A DNA stretch of 64,000 nt from DAOULY01 sp034414595 (GCA_034414595.1 DAOULY010000011.1:147830-211829); one strand, 5' to 3'. Counted from the stretch's first letter, positions 15,471-24,550 are shown. Notes: a model not told the origin generated them from the letters alone. Made by a program: numbers and translations.

Positions 15471-16358
15471 ATGAGGTTGTTCAGGAAACCGGATGAAGCA
15501 GAGCAGCACTTCAAGCAAGCCAGGCGCTACGCAGACCCGGACAGGAAGGAGTTTGACCTGAGGCAGGCAATCGAGGAGTTCAGACAGGCCATCACTCTGA
15601 AGCCTGAAGAAGCCGGGTATTATGCTGAATTAGGGCTCACTTATCTGCGAGTCCCTGAACTGGCAGTTATCCGGCAGGTCGATGTCCCGTTCTGGCTTCG
15701 TGAATCAGCAAACCGGGCACTTCCTGAACTCGAAAAAGCTGCTGCAATTTCCGAGCATGTGGCGAGAAGAATTGAAGACGAGGTCCTGGGAGCAATAGAT
15801 TACCAAAGCCTCACACTCACTGAGCAGGAGGAGGTGGCATTGAAGATTGATAACAAGCTCAAAGAGTCTGGCTGGGAACCGTATTCGGGGCTGCCTGCAC
15901 TCAGTCACCTGTGCCTTGGCGAGCATGAAAAGGCAATCCGGGCGGTCACAGGATTCAAGGAGGGGTGGGAGGAATCACTGCCGAAGGAGAATGTGAGTCT
16001 GATCTTCAATGTGATGCAGTTACAGAGTCAATCTGACGGGTGGCGCTCGGTGGATGGAATAGATAAGTATTTTGGAATGCATTTAGGCAGTCTCGGGGTT
16101 AGCATTGCCGGAGATGGAGAAGGAGAGCCGGGCGACTTCGCCGAGTTAATAGAAGCGGGCGGTTGGACCGATGCCACGGCTTTGGGTATCCTGGACCAGG
16201 AGCAAAGTCCTGAAGAGGCGAGGGAGCATCTTCAGCAGGTGGTTACGTATCGCAACCTCGGCAAGTATAAGGATGCTGATATTGAGCTGCAACAGGCCCG
16301 CCAGATTGCTCCTGACTTGGCGTGGTGGTATCGCACCTTGTGTGAGCTGGCGTCATAG
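15471..16358 (+). CDS. TPR-like unknown protein (295 aa)
   Basis: The N-terminal 60 residues read as a TPR pair (EQHFKQARRYADPDRKEFDL, then IEEFRQAITLKPEEAGYYAELGLTYL) and the C-terminus has another (LGKYKDADIELQQARQIAPD). The middle is unassigned. No signal peptide. Soluble protein-interaction scaffold by its repeats; partner unknown. The start follows AGAAGAGG. Confidence 0.65.
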   Translation: MRLFRKPDEAEQHFKQARRYADPDRKEFDLRQAIEEFRQAITLKPEEAGYYAELGLTYLRVPELAVIRQVDVPFWLRESANRALPELEKAAAISEHVARRIEDEVLGAIDYQSLTLTEQEEVALKIDNKLKESGWEPYSGLPALSHLCLGEHEKAIRAVTGFKEGWEESLPKENVSLIFNVMQLQSQSDGWRSVDGIDKYFGMHLGSLGVSIAGDGEGEPGDFAELIEAGGWTDATALGILDQEQSPEEAREHLQQVVTYRNLGKYKDADIELQQARQIAPDLAWWYRTLCELAS

Positions 16359-16419
16359 GCTTAGCTTCCATCCAAGCTGGGGCTGGGGTGGTGGAATGGG
16401 AAGGGAGCTTAAGGTTCTG

Positions 16420-17037
16420 ATGGCAAATCGACGCAAGAAAGCCAAGTCCTTGATAGATTTGGACGATGCAATCAATAATTTGGAACTCGGTGTTAAGGCA
16501 TTCCATAGCGGACAAACATCAGCATACAGAATCGTAGCGACTCAATTGCGAATCCTGTTATGCGATTCCATTAAAGGTAGGGATAATTCGCTACTGCCCA
16601 GAATATTTGGGCATGTTAGACTACACCCAATATTAGCATCCGTCACCCAAGAGCTGGATAGGGAATGGGAAGCGAAATTCGGATATCTGCTTAGTGAGCG
16701 TGTGGATTTTCAATTGCCTGGCGTCCTCCGTTTTGATGGAAAAGGCGGCTCAACAATCGAAGAGCTATTCGATGAAAGGAGAGAGCCAATAGATTTGGTT
16801 AAATGGCTAGACCAAATGACATTCAGCAAGGAAATCACAATCCGAGAACTAATTAGGTCCGTTGCCAACAAAGAAGCTGCTCATTCAGATGAGGACTATG
16901 GAAGAACCTTAAGGAAGACGCAATCAGTCAAACTACCTGACCAAGACATTCATGTCAAGTTCATTGTTGGGATTGGGGAGTACATTTTAAAGGTACTCAA
17001 ATCTCAAATGACTGAATTGGACACCAAGTACACATGA
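16420..17037 (+). CDS. Unknown 205-residue protein
   Basis: Start ATG (MANRRKKAKSLIDLDDAIN) chosen with TAAGG upstream; ATG at 16396 is an alternative, and the longer frame back to 16171 is only a shadow of the TPR gene. It reads as an alpha-helical soluble protein (LGVKAFHSGQTSAYRIVATQ). No family recognised. Confidence 0.55.
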   Translation: MANRRKKAKSLIDLDDAINNLELGVKAFHSGQTSAYRIVATQLRILLCDSIKGRDNSLLPRIFGHVRLHPILASVTQELDREWEAKFGYLLSERVDFQLPGVLRFDGKGGSTIEELFDERREPIDLVKWLDQMTFSKEITIRELIRSVANKEAAHSDEDYGRTLRKTQSVKLPDQDIHVKFIVGIGEYILKVLKSQMTELDTKYT

Positions 17038-17071
17038 GATAGCCTGCTTTGTTATTTGACTTTAGCTCAGA

Positions 17072-17950
17072 CTAGGCACTACGAGCGAATTTGGGGCATT
17101 TGTGGAGTGATTGTATATTGGCTACTATCGGCCTCGATTGCCTCGATTCTTTTCTGCTGACTGTGGCTGTTAGCAGAACGTTGAACTTGTCGCTTTCTGC
17201 CCCGTAGTGAGCCTTGGCATGGCAGTTTGGGCACAATGCTGCCACCCATACAGGGTCATCCGGGCCACCATCCGATAATTTTCTGATATGATGCGGCTCG
17301 AGGAACGGTAAACCAGCCGGTGTATTGAATGGTGCGGGCTTGTTGCATCCCTCACAGATTCCATTCGCCCTCCGCAGTACATAGGCTCTTATGGCCTTGC
17401 TACGCTCTCTGATAGCCACCTGGCGGGTATTTGTATCAGTCTGTTCTGATGCTTCAGCTAGTGCCTTTTCCCTGAGTTCCTCAAGAGAGGCAGTGAACTC
17501 CAATGAAGAAAGTTGTGTATATGGAGGCACTAAAGCTCTCTCCACAGGCAGAAGTTCGAACACGATTACCTTGCGAACGTGACTATTAACATCTGGGCCC
17601 TCTTTGACTTGGTAGCCCTGGCAGAGCATTTGGCCAATGTATTCAACCTTCCCCTTCCCAACATATTTAAACAGATGAAGATCCTTACCATGAGATATAG
17701 AGTTCCTTATAGCAGCATTCCCCTTCGTGAATTGCATATCTCCTGCCTGACCTTCGCCTGTGTACAGGAAAGTGTCGTCTGGAGTCTCCATGTCGTAGTA
17801 GCCGTAACGTTCACCGGTTATACCTGTGAACAGAAAAACGAAGGGCCAATTTCGTGGTGTGCTTATCCCACCTTGGCGTTGTCCCCCAAACTGAGCATGC
17901 AGGGCTTTACGTGCGTATATATCACCGATGCGAAATAGGTCGCTCTTCAT
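17072..17950 (-). CDS. SRA-like plus HNH endonuclease, probable modification-dependent restriction enzyme
   Basis: A 292-residue protein in two parts. Residues 1-140 (GDIYARKALHAQFGGQRQGG, FLFTGITGERYGYYD, FLYTGEGQAGDMQF) follow the SRA/YDG-like module of ScoMcrA-type enzymes, which bind modified DNA. Residues 195-260 form an HNH nuclease with zinc knuckle: CEGCNK, LEPHHIRKLSDGG, ALCPNCHAKAHYG. This layout is that of type IV restriction enzymes, which cut methylated or phosphorothioated foreign DNA; the substrate cannot be told from sequence. It is a defence-type cargo gene in the scrap region. Confidence 0.83.
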   Translation of the reverse strand: MKSDLFRIGDIYARKALHAQFGGQRQGGISTPRNWPFVFLFTGITGERYGYYDMETPDDTFLYTGEGQAGDMQFTKGNAAIRNSISHGKDLHLFKYVGKGKVEYIGQMLCQGYQVKEGPDVNSHVRKVIVFELLPVERALVPPYTQLSSLEFTASLEELREKALAEASEQTDTNTRQVAIRERSKAIRAYVLRRANGICEGCNKPAPFNTPAGLPFLEPHHIRKLSDGGPDDPVWVAALCPNCHAKAHYGAESDKFNVLLTATVSRKESRQSRPIVANIQSLHKCPKFARSA

Positions 17951-18010
17951 GTTTTAGGTCTACTCTCCAAAGGCGGATAAATACCAGGGTTGTTTATATA
18001 TCGTAGCTGC

Positions 18011-18035
18011 ATTATATCAAGTTACCATAAGCTAC
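18011..18035 (-). promoter_or_regulatory. Promoter module of the SRA-HNH gene, copy 2
   Basis: 24 of 25 bases match 12191-12215. On the minus strand it ends with TATAAT, with TTGCGT 17 bases before; it lies 61 bp upstream of the 17950 start. Confidence 0.6.
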
Positions 18036-18259
18036 GCAAACCTAAATTTGCATCCAAGCTGTGCTTGGGGTGTCGTATCTTGCCTGCCACGATGGCCCGT
18101 TTTATCGTAATATTTAGCCATTTGGGTCTTGTATAGGACGCTGCAGAATTGCAGAATTAGTTTAACAGTCTGTTGGAGTATTGCATCTGTTACGGCTGGT
18201 ATTGGCCCTGCTCTGTGAATTAGAAGCGTCATGAGATGCGTTGAGAGGAGCGAAGAATC

Positions 18260-18634
18260 ATGAGAGGCGAATTAGCTATTGCCATAGCCGAATTGAACGA
18301 GACTGTCGAGTTATTGAACGAAGCTATTGATTCTATCATCGAGGCACCGAGCTGTAGTCCTGACGAAATCATCGAGAAGGTAGCGGGGAGAAATCCGTCT
18401 CTTATTGAGCAAGCTAAGGCAATGCAAGGACCGCCAAAGAACACTCTGGAGTTTTGGATGGAGTTCGGTTTCTGGAATATCTCGAAGCTGCGTGACAGAT
18501 ACGGACATATCTGGCCCAAAGTAGCAAGAGCTTATTGGAATTCAGACCTTATAAAAAGACTGGAGCCGGACCGAACTGAGGACTTGGACACTACAAATCG
18601 TGAGGGATACCGAGTTCTGGCAGGACATATGTGA
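18260..18634 (+). CDS. Unknown 124-residue protein
   Basis: GAGAGGAGCG precedes the ATG. The N-terminal 40 residues are a helical, acidic repeat-like stretch (LAIAIAELNETVELLNEAID); the rest has aromatic-rich sequence (LEFWMEFGFWNISKLRDRYG). No family recognised. It lies in the remnant zone and may be cargo. Confidence 0.5.
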   Translation: MRGELAIAIAELNETVELLNEAIDSIIEAPSCSPDEIIEKVAGRNPSLIEQAKAMQGPPKNTLEFWMEFGFWNISKLRDRYGHIWPKVARAYWNSDLIKRLEPDRTEDLDTTNREGYRVLAGHM

Positions 18635-18658
18635 GCACTGTAATTACACTATCGCCCT

Positions 18659-18837
18659 CTAAAGCTTCGGGCTATCCTCGAACCTCATCCTCACGACAGC
18701 GGCGCTTTATAGAACTTCAAGGTGTCATTGAAGGTGATATAACCCATATGGGCTATCTCGAACCACCTCTTTGGTGCATCCGTCAATCCGCCTTTTGCAC
18801 GATATTCTTCCCAGCTTTGCCACTCTATCATAGACAT
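18659..18837 (-). pseudogene. Integrase 3'-end remnants (3), two in tandem
   Basis: On the minus strand a 48-codon frame from 18837 starts MSMIEWQSWEEYRAKGG and ends ITFNDTLKFYKAPLS, the same tail as remnant 1; its first part does not look like an integrase, so it is chimeric. Two bases later a second tail (MRFEDSPKL, stop) follows. Confidence 0.65.
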
Positions 18838-18845
18838 GAGCAGCA

Positions 18846-19070
18846 ATGAAACACGACAAGGACTCATACAGAGGCAAGGTTATCATCATCAACGATAGGC
18901 CTAGTGTAGGCAAGCGCCTGGCTAGACGCCTGACGGAGATGGGGTACCACTATACCTTTGTCCAGACCGTCGATGAGGCAGCTGACCTTCTCGAACATGC
19001 AGACTTTGACGTTGTTCTATATACCCCTGAGTTCCCCGTTGTTCACCGGAAGGCCTATATCGCCTCATAA
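18846..19070 (+). pseudogene. Truncated response-regulator receiver domain
   Basis: The frame reads KVIIINDRPSVGKRLARRLT, then EMGYHYTFVQTVDEAADLLE: the first half of a CheY-like domain with an Asp pocket altered to ND. It breaks off after DVVLYTPEF, before the rest of the receiver, at the junction with integrase remnant 4. Confidence 0.6.
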
Positions 19071-19150
19071 AGTCTCAGGCTATCCTGAAACCTCACCGAC
19101 CCCGTGTAGCAATCCACCATCCGGATTGATTTCCATCTTCTGAGTCTCAT
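19055..19150 (-). pseudogene. Integrase 3'-end remnant (4) at the end of selB
   Basis: 31 codons, MRLRRWKSIRMVDCYTGSVR then FQDSLRLYEAI and stop, align end to end with the intact integrase tail including the Tyr nucleophile. It starts at the selB stop codon (ATGA overlap), so an old element border lies here. Confidence 0.8.
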
Positions 19151-21003
19151 CTCAGGACGCGCTCGTCGCCGACACGGCGGGTGATTTTCTTCTGGTCCAG
19201 GTGCTCTAATAGGGCCTGGGCATACTTGCGGCTGGTCTGGAACAGATCGCGCACCTCGGCCAGGGTTATTTTGCCATGTGCTTTTATATGCTCGGTGATC
19301 TTCTGCACCATCTCATCGTAGGCCGAGGCGGCGAATACCACGCTATCGCTCACCTTGACCACCCGCTGCTGCTCAATGAGCAGATTCAACAGGTCGGGCC
19401 CGGGTATCAGGTCGCTGGATGGGGCGTAGGGATTTTGCGCCAGAGACTTCAAGAAGGCATCGGTCTGCGCTTGCTGCTGCGGCGTAAGCTGGACTCGGTG
19501 AGAGGGAAGGCGGACAACAGCGCCTTCTTCAGATAGAACACCGTTCCGGAAAAGCCTGTCCAGGGCGGCAGTAGCGGGGTGGGCTGCCAGCTTGAGCTTG
19601 CTGCTGAGTTCTCCCTTGGGCATGCCGGGTCGGGTGGGGAATTTTCGGTGATAGTCCTGCACTATAGCCGCCACTTTTTGCTCCCAGCGTTCCCACCCGG
19701 GGGTGGTGAAGAGCAGGCTGTGCTCTCCCGTGCCTATTTTGACTAAATCCTTCTCTTGGATCAGATGCTCTATTGCCGGCTGTGCCTCGCTAGCGGGCAG
19801 CTCGCACTGAGCCAGAAGCATCCCCAGCTCCAGAGGCTGTCTTGTTCCCAATATGGCCAGTAAGACCTCCTGTGCTGTGCCCTGTTCCCTGGCCTCCAGG
19901 CTTTGGATGATGGCGGGACGGAAGCGGCGCTGACGCCTCTTGGCGTGGGCATCGACGATATGACCACCGCCCAGGGTCTCCTGGGGCGAGCGGATGATGA
20001 AGCGGTCTCCCTTGACCACTGCCACTGGCTTGCTCAGTGTCAGCTGAGCCCAGGCGTCCTCACCGGGCTTCAGTTCCTCTTGTTCCAGCAAGCGGACCTT
20101 GGCCATGACCTCGCTGGCCCCGGTATGAAAGCTGACGGTGGCATTGTGCTTGAGCGAGCGGTGCAGGTATGGGAGCAGGCGAATCTTAGCGTTCACCATA
20201 ATGGTGGGGACTAACCACCCGGGATTGGTGAGCACATCTCCACGTTTGAGTTGCCAGATGGCCACGCCGGCCAGATTGGCCGCTATCCGGCTGCCGGGAT
20301 CGGCGGTGTCAATGCGAGTTTTATGCCTCTGTAGCCCCCTGATACGCGACTTCAGGTCGGCAGGGATGATCTCCACCTCCTCTCCCAGCGAGAGGGAGCC
20401 GTCGATAAGCGTTCCCGTGACCACGGTGCCGGAGCCAGCCATGGTGAAGACACGGTCTATGGCAAGCCTCGGTCTGCCGATATCCTGCCTGGGCTCTGCG
20501 GCGCTGAGCACGCGTTCCATGGTGGCAATTAAGCCGGGCAGGCCGTCTCCGGTCGCTGCTGAGACTGAGACGATAGGAGCACCGGATAGGATGGTCGGCC
20601 CTATCAGCTCCTCTATCTCCAGCGTGACCAGGGCCAGCAGATCGTCATCAACAATGTCCTTCTTGGTGATGACCACAATCCCCTGTTTTACACCAAGCAG
20701 GTCGAGGATGGCCAGATGCTCTCTGGTCTGAGGCATCACCCCTTCGTTAGCGGCGACGATGAGCAGGGCTAAGTCGATGCCGCCCACGCCAGCGAGCATA
20801 TTCTTGACGAAGCGCTCGTGCCCTGGGACATCAACGATGGCCACCTCCTGCCCGCCGGGCAGCTTCAGCCAGGCGAAGCCGAGGTCTATGGTCATGCCCC
20901 GCTCTTTTTCCTCGCGCAGTCGGTCGGGGTCTATCCCGGTCAAGGCTTGCACCAAGACCGACTTGCCGTGGTCTACATGACCGGCAGTGCCGACCACAAA
21001 CAC
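19147..21003 (-). CDS. selB: Selenocysteine-specific elongation factor SelB
   Basis: A 618-residue EF-Tu-like GTPase that brings Sec-tRNA to UGA at a SECIS hairpin. G motifs: GHVDHGKS near residue 7, DVPGHERFVKN near 58, TKKD near 112. The C-terminal 250 residues are winged helices that bind the SECIS RNA. Length is normal. The stop is created at the border with integrase remnant 4, so the last residues (GDERVLR) could have been touched by the old insertion. It follows selA by 48 bp. Confidence 0.96.
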   Translation of the reverse strand: MFVVGTAGHVDHGKSVLVQALTGIDPDRLREEKERGMTIDLGFAWLKLPGGQEVAIVDVPGHERFVKNMLAGVGGIDLALLIVAANEGVMPQTREHLAILDLLGVKQGIVVITKKDIVDDDLLALVTLEIEELIGPTILSGAPIVSVSAATGDGLPGLIATMERVLSAAEPRQDIGRPRLAIDRVFTMAGSGTVVTGTLIDGSLSLGEEVEIIPADLKSRIRGLQRHKTRIDTADPGSRIAANLAGVAIWQLKRGDVLTNPGWLVPTIMVNAKIRLLPYLHRSLKHNATVSFHTGASEVMAKVRLLEQEELKPGEDAWAQLTLSKPVAVVKGDRFIIRSPQETLGGGHIVDAHAKRRQRRFRPAIIQSLEAREQGTAQEVLLAILGTRQPLELGMLLAQCELPASEAQPAIEHLIQEKDLVKIGTGEHSLLFTTPGWERWEQKVAAIVQDYHRKFPTRPGMPKGELSSKLKLAAHPATAALDRLFRNGVLSEEGAVVRLPSHRVQLTPQQQAQTDAFLKSLAQNPYAPSSDLIPGPDLLNLLIEQQRVVKVSDSVVFAASAYDEMVQKITEHIKAHGKITLAEVRDLFQTSRKYAQALLEHLDQKKITRRVGDERVLR

Positions 21004-21051
21004 TGTATTCTCCCTATTTGCAGGATGACAAAGTTAGAAGCGACAACTCCG

Positions 21052-22437
21052 CTATGGCTGCTTTAGATCGGCAATTGCCGCGCGCAGTGCTGGAAGCACA
21101 CTCTGGTCATCTTCAGGAAGGACAGAGCGTGGATCGAGTAGCAACATGTCCTCATGGATGCGACCGATGAGGGGAGGCTCGTGGCGCCGCAACTTTTGTG
21201 CTAAAGCTTGGGCCGTGTTCTTTCTCCTGCCCCCTCCGCCAAGTGCCACCAGCTTGGTGGGGACTGTACCCCCGGGCAGGCTGCCTCCTCCTATCATGGT
21301 CTCTCCTGCTATCACCTGAGCTAAGCCATCGAGGGCCTGGGCCCACAGATTGGCCCGTATATGGACGTCATCCAGAGACGCGGCGATCATGCGCCATACT
21401 GGGACCTTGGTCACTGCTTCACCCTTCAAGTAATGAAGTAGCGTCGCTGATAGACCAGCGAGCCTTATCTTATCAATTCGTAGAGCCCGTGACAGCGGGT
21501 GCTTCTTCAATTTGTCGATTAGGGCCTTCTGGCCGACAATGATCCCCGCTTGTGGTCCTCCCACGAGCTTGTCGCCGGAGAAGAACACCAGGCTGGTGCC
21601 GAGAGCTATGCTCTGCTGCACCATGGGCTCTGGGGCCAGGCCGAACTCGGTCGTATCCAGGAAACAGCCGCTGCCCAGGTCATCGAATACGGGAAGGTCG
21701 TGTCGCTGGCCCAGTGCCACCAGCTCCTCAAGGGCAACCCAGTGGGTGAAGCCAAGCACCTTGAAGTTGCTGGGATGCACACGCAACAGCGCCGCCGTCC
21801 TGGAGGTTATTGCCTCTTCATAGTCAGCGACATAGGTGCAGTTGGTGGTCCCCACCTCCACCAGCTTGGCTCCGCTTTGACGCATCACATCCGGGACGCG
21901 AAATCCACCCCCGATCTCCACCGCCTGCCCTCGAGAGACGATTACTTCTTTCCTCCTGGCCAGAGCAGTAAGGGCCAACAGCACCGCAGAGGCGTTGTTG
22001 TTCACCACCAGCGCTGCCTCAGCCCCGGTGAGCTGGCATAGGACCTGTTCGATGTGAACCTGGCGGGAGCCTCTTCTCCCGCTGCTAAGGTCGAGCTCCA
22101 GGTTGCTGTAGCTCTCTGAGACCTGTCCCATAGCTGCTATGGCCTCTTGGCTCAAAGGCGCCCGGCCCAGATTAGTGTGAAGTATGACCCCGGTGGCATT
22201 GATGGCAGAGCTCAGGCTGAGGTGAGTAAGGGCCTGGGCTTGGGCATAGACCGATTCCACTATCTCAGCAAAGGGTGGGCAAGGGTTGCCGCGGCCGATG
22301 GAGAGGCGAATTTGGTCAAGATGTTGGCGCGCCAGCTCCACGATTAAGCCGTGAGGGATGGACTGCTCCAGTGATTTCAACCCGGGGTCGGATATCACCT
22401 TATCCACGCTGGGAAGCTGCCGCAATTTGCTTTCCAT
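21052..22437 (-). CDS. selA: L-seryl-tRNA(Sec) selenium transferase
   Basis: A 461-residue PLP enzyme that turns seryl-tRNA-Sec into selenocysteinyl-tRNA-Sec with selenophosphate. Signatures: INATGVILHTNLGRAPLS near 82, VVNNNASAVLLAL near 148, FSGDKLVGGPQAG near 290 with the PLP lysine. Normal length. First gene of selA-selB; the divergent selD starts 163 bp away. Confidence 0.96.
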   Translation of the reverse strand: MESKLRQLPSVDKVISDPGLKSLEQSIPHGLIVELARQHLDQIRLSIGRGNPCPPFAEIVESVYAQAQALTHLSLSSAINATGVILHTNLGRAPLSQEAIAAMGQVSESYSNLELDLSSGRRGSRQVHIEQVLCQLTGAEAALVVNNNASAVLLALTALARRKEVIVSRGQAVEIGGGFRVPDVMRQSGAKLVEVGTTNCTYVADYEEAITSRTAALLRVHPSNFKVLGFTHWVALEELVALGQRHDLPVFDDLGSGCFLDTTEFGLAPEPMVQQSIALGTSLVFFSGDKLVGGPQAGIIVGQKALIDKLKKHPLSRALRIDKIRLAGLSATLLHYLKGEAVTKVPVWRMIAASLDDVHIRANLWAQALDGLAQVIAGETMIGGGSLPGGTVPTKLVALGGGGRRKNTAQALAQKLRRHEPPLIGRIHEDMLLLDPRSVLPEDDQSVLPALRAAIADLKQP

Positions 22438-22599
22438 GTTGCCGTCTTATTAATTGTAGCAACATCTATATTGGGCTGCAATGTCACTCCCGTAGAATGC
22501 TCAGCGGGTCCAGCACTATAGATAGCAGTGACAATGCTGGCACAATGAAGCTATGATATAATGTGGGCTAGGCTTGGCTTTAGCTGAAGGAGGAACTGA

Positions 22600-23649
22600 G
22601 TGGTGAACAAGGTACCTCGCCGCCTCACCGAAACAGTTCGCGGCGCTGGTTGAGCTTCAAAATTGGGTCCAGGGGACCTGGACCGAGTTTTGTGCGATCT
22701 GCCGTTGATATCTGACCCGAATGTGATTCTGGGCATGGAAAGTCTTGATGATGCCGGCGTCTATAAGCTGGCTGAGGATCTGGCTATCATCCAGACTATC
22801 GATTTCTTCACCCCGATAGTCGATGACCCGTACCTTTTCGGCCAGATTGCCGTTGCCAATGCCCTAAGCGACGTGTATGCCCTTGGCGGTAAGCCACTGA
22901 CCGCTCTCAACGTGGTTTGTTTCCCTACCCAGTCCCTGGATATTTCGGTGTTACGGAACGTCCTCAGGGGCGGACAGGATAAGATGCGCGAGGCGGGAGT
23001 AATACTGGTCGGCGGACACAGTATCGACGACGCAGAGTTAAAATATGGCCTTTCCGTCACTGGCACTGTTCATCCCCAAAGGCTGGTGACAAACTCCGGG
23101 GCCCAAGCTGGAGATAAGCTGATACTGACCAAGCCCTTGGGGACTGGAATCATAAACACAGCTCTTAAGGCGGGGCTGGCTGCTGAGGAGACGGTAACCA
23201 AGGTGACAGAGTGCATGTTGACTCTGAATAACAAGGCCTCGGAGCTGATGCAGGAGGTTGGGGTTCATGCCTGCACTGATATAACCGGCTTTGGTCTTCT
23301 GGGCCACGCTTGCCACGTAGCTGAGAGAAGCCAGGTAGCCATTGAGATACATCTCGCTTCGATACCATTTTTCCCTGAAGCAGCGGAGTTCGCCAAAGCT
23401 GGTTTCTGCCCGGCAGGCTTGCACCGAAATAGAGAGTTCTACTCCAATCGTGTGGAGTTCGCTGCTGAAACGCCTGAGCAGATGCAAGACATCCTCTTCG
23501 ATCCCCAGACCTCTGGTGGGTTACTCATTGCCTTGAGTGCAGATAAAGCGGAGCGGTTAGTGGGCCAGCTCGGCAAAGCAGGAGTGCCGGAAGCCGCTAT
23601 TATCGGCGCAGTAATGGAGAAACCGGCGGGGAAAATTGTGGTGAAGTAG
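22600..23649 (+). CDS. selD: Selenide, water dikinase, itself a selenoprotein (in-frame UGA)
   Basis: SelD makes selenophosphate from selenide and ATP. A plain reading would start at 22663 and lose the active site. The frame continues upstream through TGA 22651-22653 to GTG 22600, with AAGGAGG 6 bases before it. The new N-terminus, LTETVRGAG-U-ASKLGPGDL, lines up with the GAGCGCK active-site loop of known SelD, with Sec (residue 18 of 349) at the catalytic Cys/Sec position. A SECIS-like hairpin lies right after the UGA. The rest (DDAGVYKLAEDLAIIQTIDF, GGHSIDDAELKYGL) is typical. Whole protein 349 residues. Selenium supply thus controls its own enzyme. Confidence 0.93.
22654..22684 (+). promoter_or_regulatory. 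Bacterial SECIS element of selD
   Basis: Twelve bases after the UGA, GGTCCAG and CTGGACC form a perfect 7-bp stem around the loop GGGAC. Distance (loop about 19 bases after UGA) and Gs in the loop fit bacterial SECIS hairpins that SelB binds. Confidence 0.8.
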
Positions 23650-23700
23650 GGTGTGAATTGACTGATGTTCCGGTAAGCGGGATACCAGTGTCAACCGGAG

Positions 23701-24099
23701 TCAGCCCTTCTTAAGCCACTTCCTAACTCTCTTCAATAGCTCCGCAGGGCTAACTGGCTTATCGATATAGTCCTCGGCTTCCAGGGTGAGCCCCCTGCTT
23801 ACGGCAATCGAAGTCTCCGCCGCTCGCTCTGAGAAACTGGTGAGCATCAAAACGGGGATCCCTGATAGCTTGGGGTCTTGCTTGAGCCGTTCCGCGACCA
23901 TGAACCCGTCTGTTACTGGCATGATTATGTCCAAGAGTATTAGGTCCGGCCTTTCAGTCCCTGCTTTCTGTAGCCCCTCATCGCCATTGAGTGCTGTGAT
24001 TACCTCGTAGGCTTCACTTTCCAAGACAAGCTTGGTAGCCTCCAGGAAATCGGGGTCATCGTCCACCAGAAGAATCTTGGCTTTCTTCTCCTCTGCCAT
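23701..24099 (-). CDS. Receiver-only response regulator (second)
   Basis: A 132-residue CheY-like protein: ILLVDDDPDF (acidic pocket), LILLDIIMPVTDG (phospho-acceptor Asp), VLMLTSFSE and DYIDKPVS (Lys). No output domain. It follows the metF run and the first receiver protein by 31 bp. Probably a phosphorelay or protein-binding partner of the kinase at 25489. Confidence 0.9.
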   Translation of the reverse strand: MAEEKKAKILLVDDDPDFLEATKLVLESEAYEVITALNGDEGLQKAGTERPDLILLDIIMPVTDGFMVAERLKQDPKLSGIPVLMLTSFSERAAETSIAVSRGLTLEAEDYIDKPVSPAELLKRVRKWLKKG

Positions 24100-24130
24100 C
24101 CTGCACCTACCCTAGACGAGGGACTCGGAG

Positions 24131-24535
24131 CTACCGCTTCCTCGTCTTCAGAAGCTTCTCCAACCGTTGCAGTAGGGTGTAGGGATCAATGGGCTTCTCG
24201 ACGTAATCATCGACATCCAGCTCCAGGCCGGTCTCCAATTCGTACCGCCGCCGACTGGCGTCTTCTCGTACTGAGGTGAGGATCAGGATCGGCACACCTG
24301 CGTACTTGGCCCATCTCGGGTCCTTAAGCTCCTTGCAAACGGCAAATCCATCCATCACTGGCATCAACAGATCCAGGATCATCAGGGCTGGCCTTTCCTC
24401 CTTGAGCTTTGCCAGCCCCTCCTCGCCATTCTGGGCGGTGATAATGTGGTACTGGTGGGCCTCCAGAACAGCAGTTATTGCTTCCCGGATATCAGGATCG
24501 TCATCGACCAACAAGATTTTCGTCTCTTTCTGCAC
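24131..24535 (-). CDS. Receiver-only response regulator (first)
   Basis: 134 residues: ILLVDDDPDI, LMILDLLMPVMDG, ILILTSVRE, DDYVEKPID. Paralogue of the 23701 protein. It starts 15 bp after the metF stop, so it is in the same operon. No output domain, so it cannot bind DNA by itself. Confidence 0.9.
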   Translation of the reverse strand: MQKETKILLVDDDPDIREAITAVLEAHQYHIITAQNGEEGLAKLKEERPALMILDLLMPVMDGFAVCKELKDPRWAKYAGVPILILTSVREDASRRRYELETGLELDVDDYVEKPIDPYTLLQRLEKLLKTRKR

Positions 24536-24550
24536 ACTTCCCTCCCATCA

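Noticed and set aside
16171..16419. N-terminal extension of the 16420 gene
   Set aside because: It lies in another frame of the TPR gene and its composition (Trp/Arg/Ser-rich) is that of a shadow frame.
18032..18232. 66-residue minus-strand frame MTLLIHRAGPIP
   Set aside because: It overlaps the promoter module of the SRA-HNH gene, and no pattern or ribosome site supports it.
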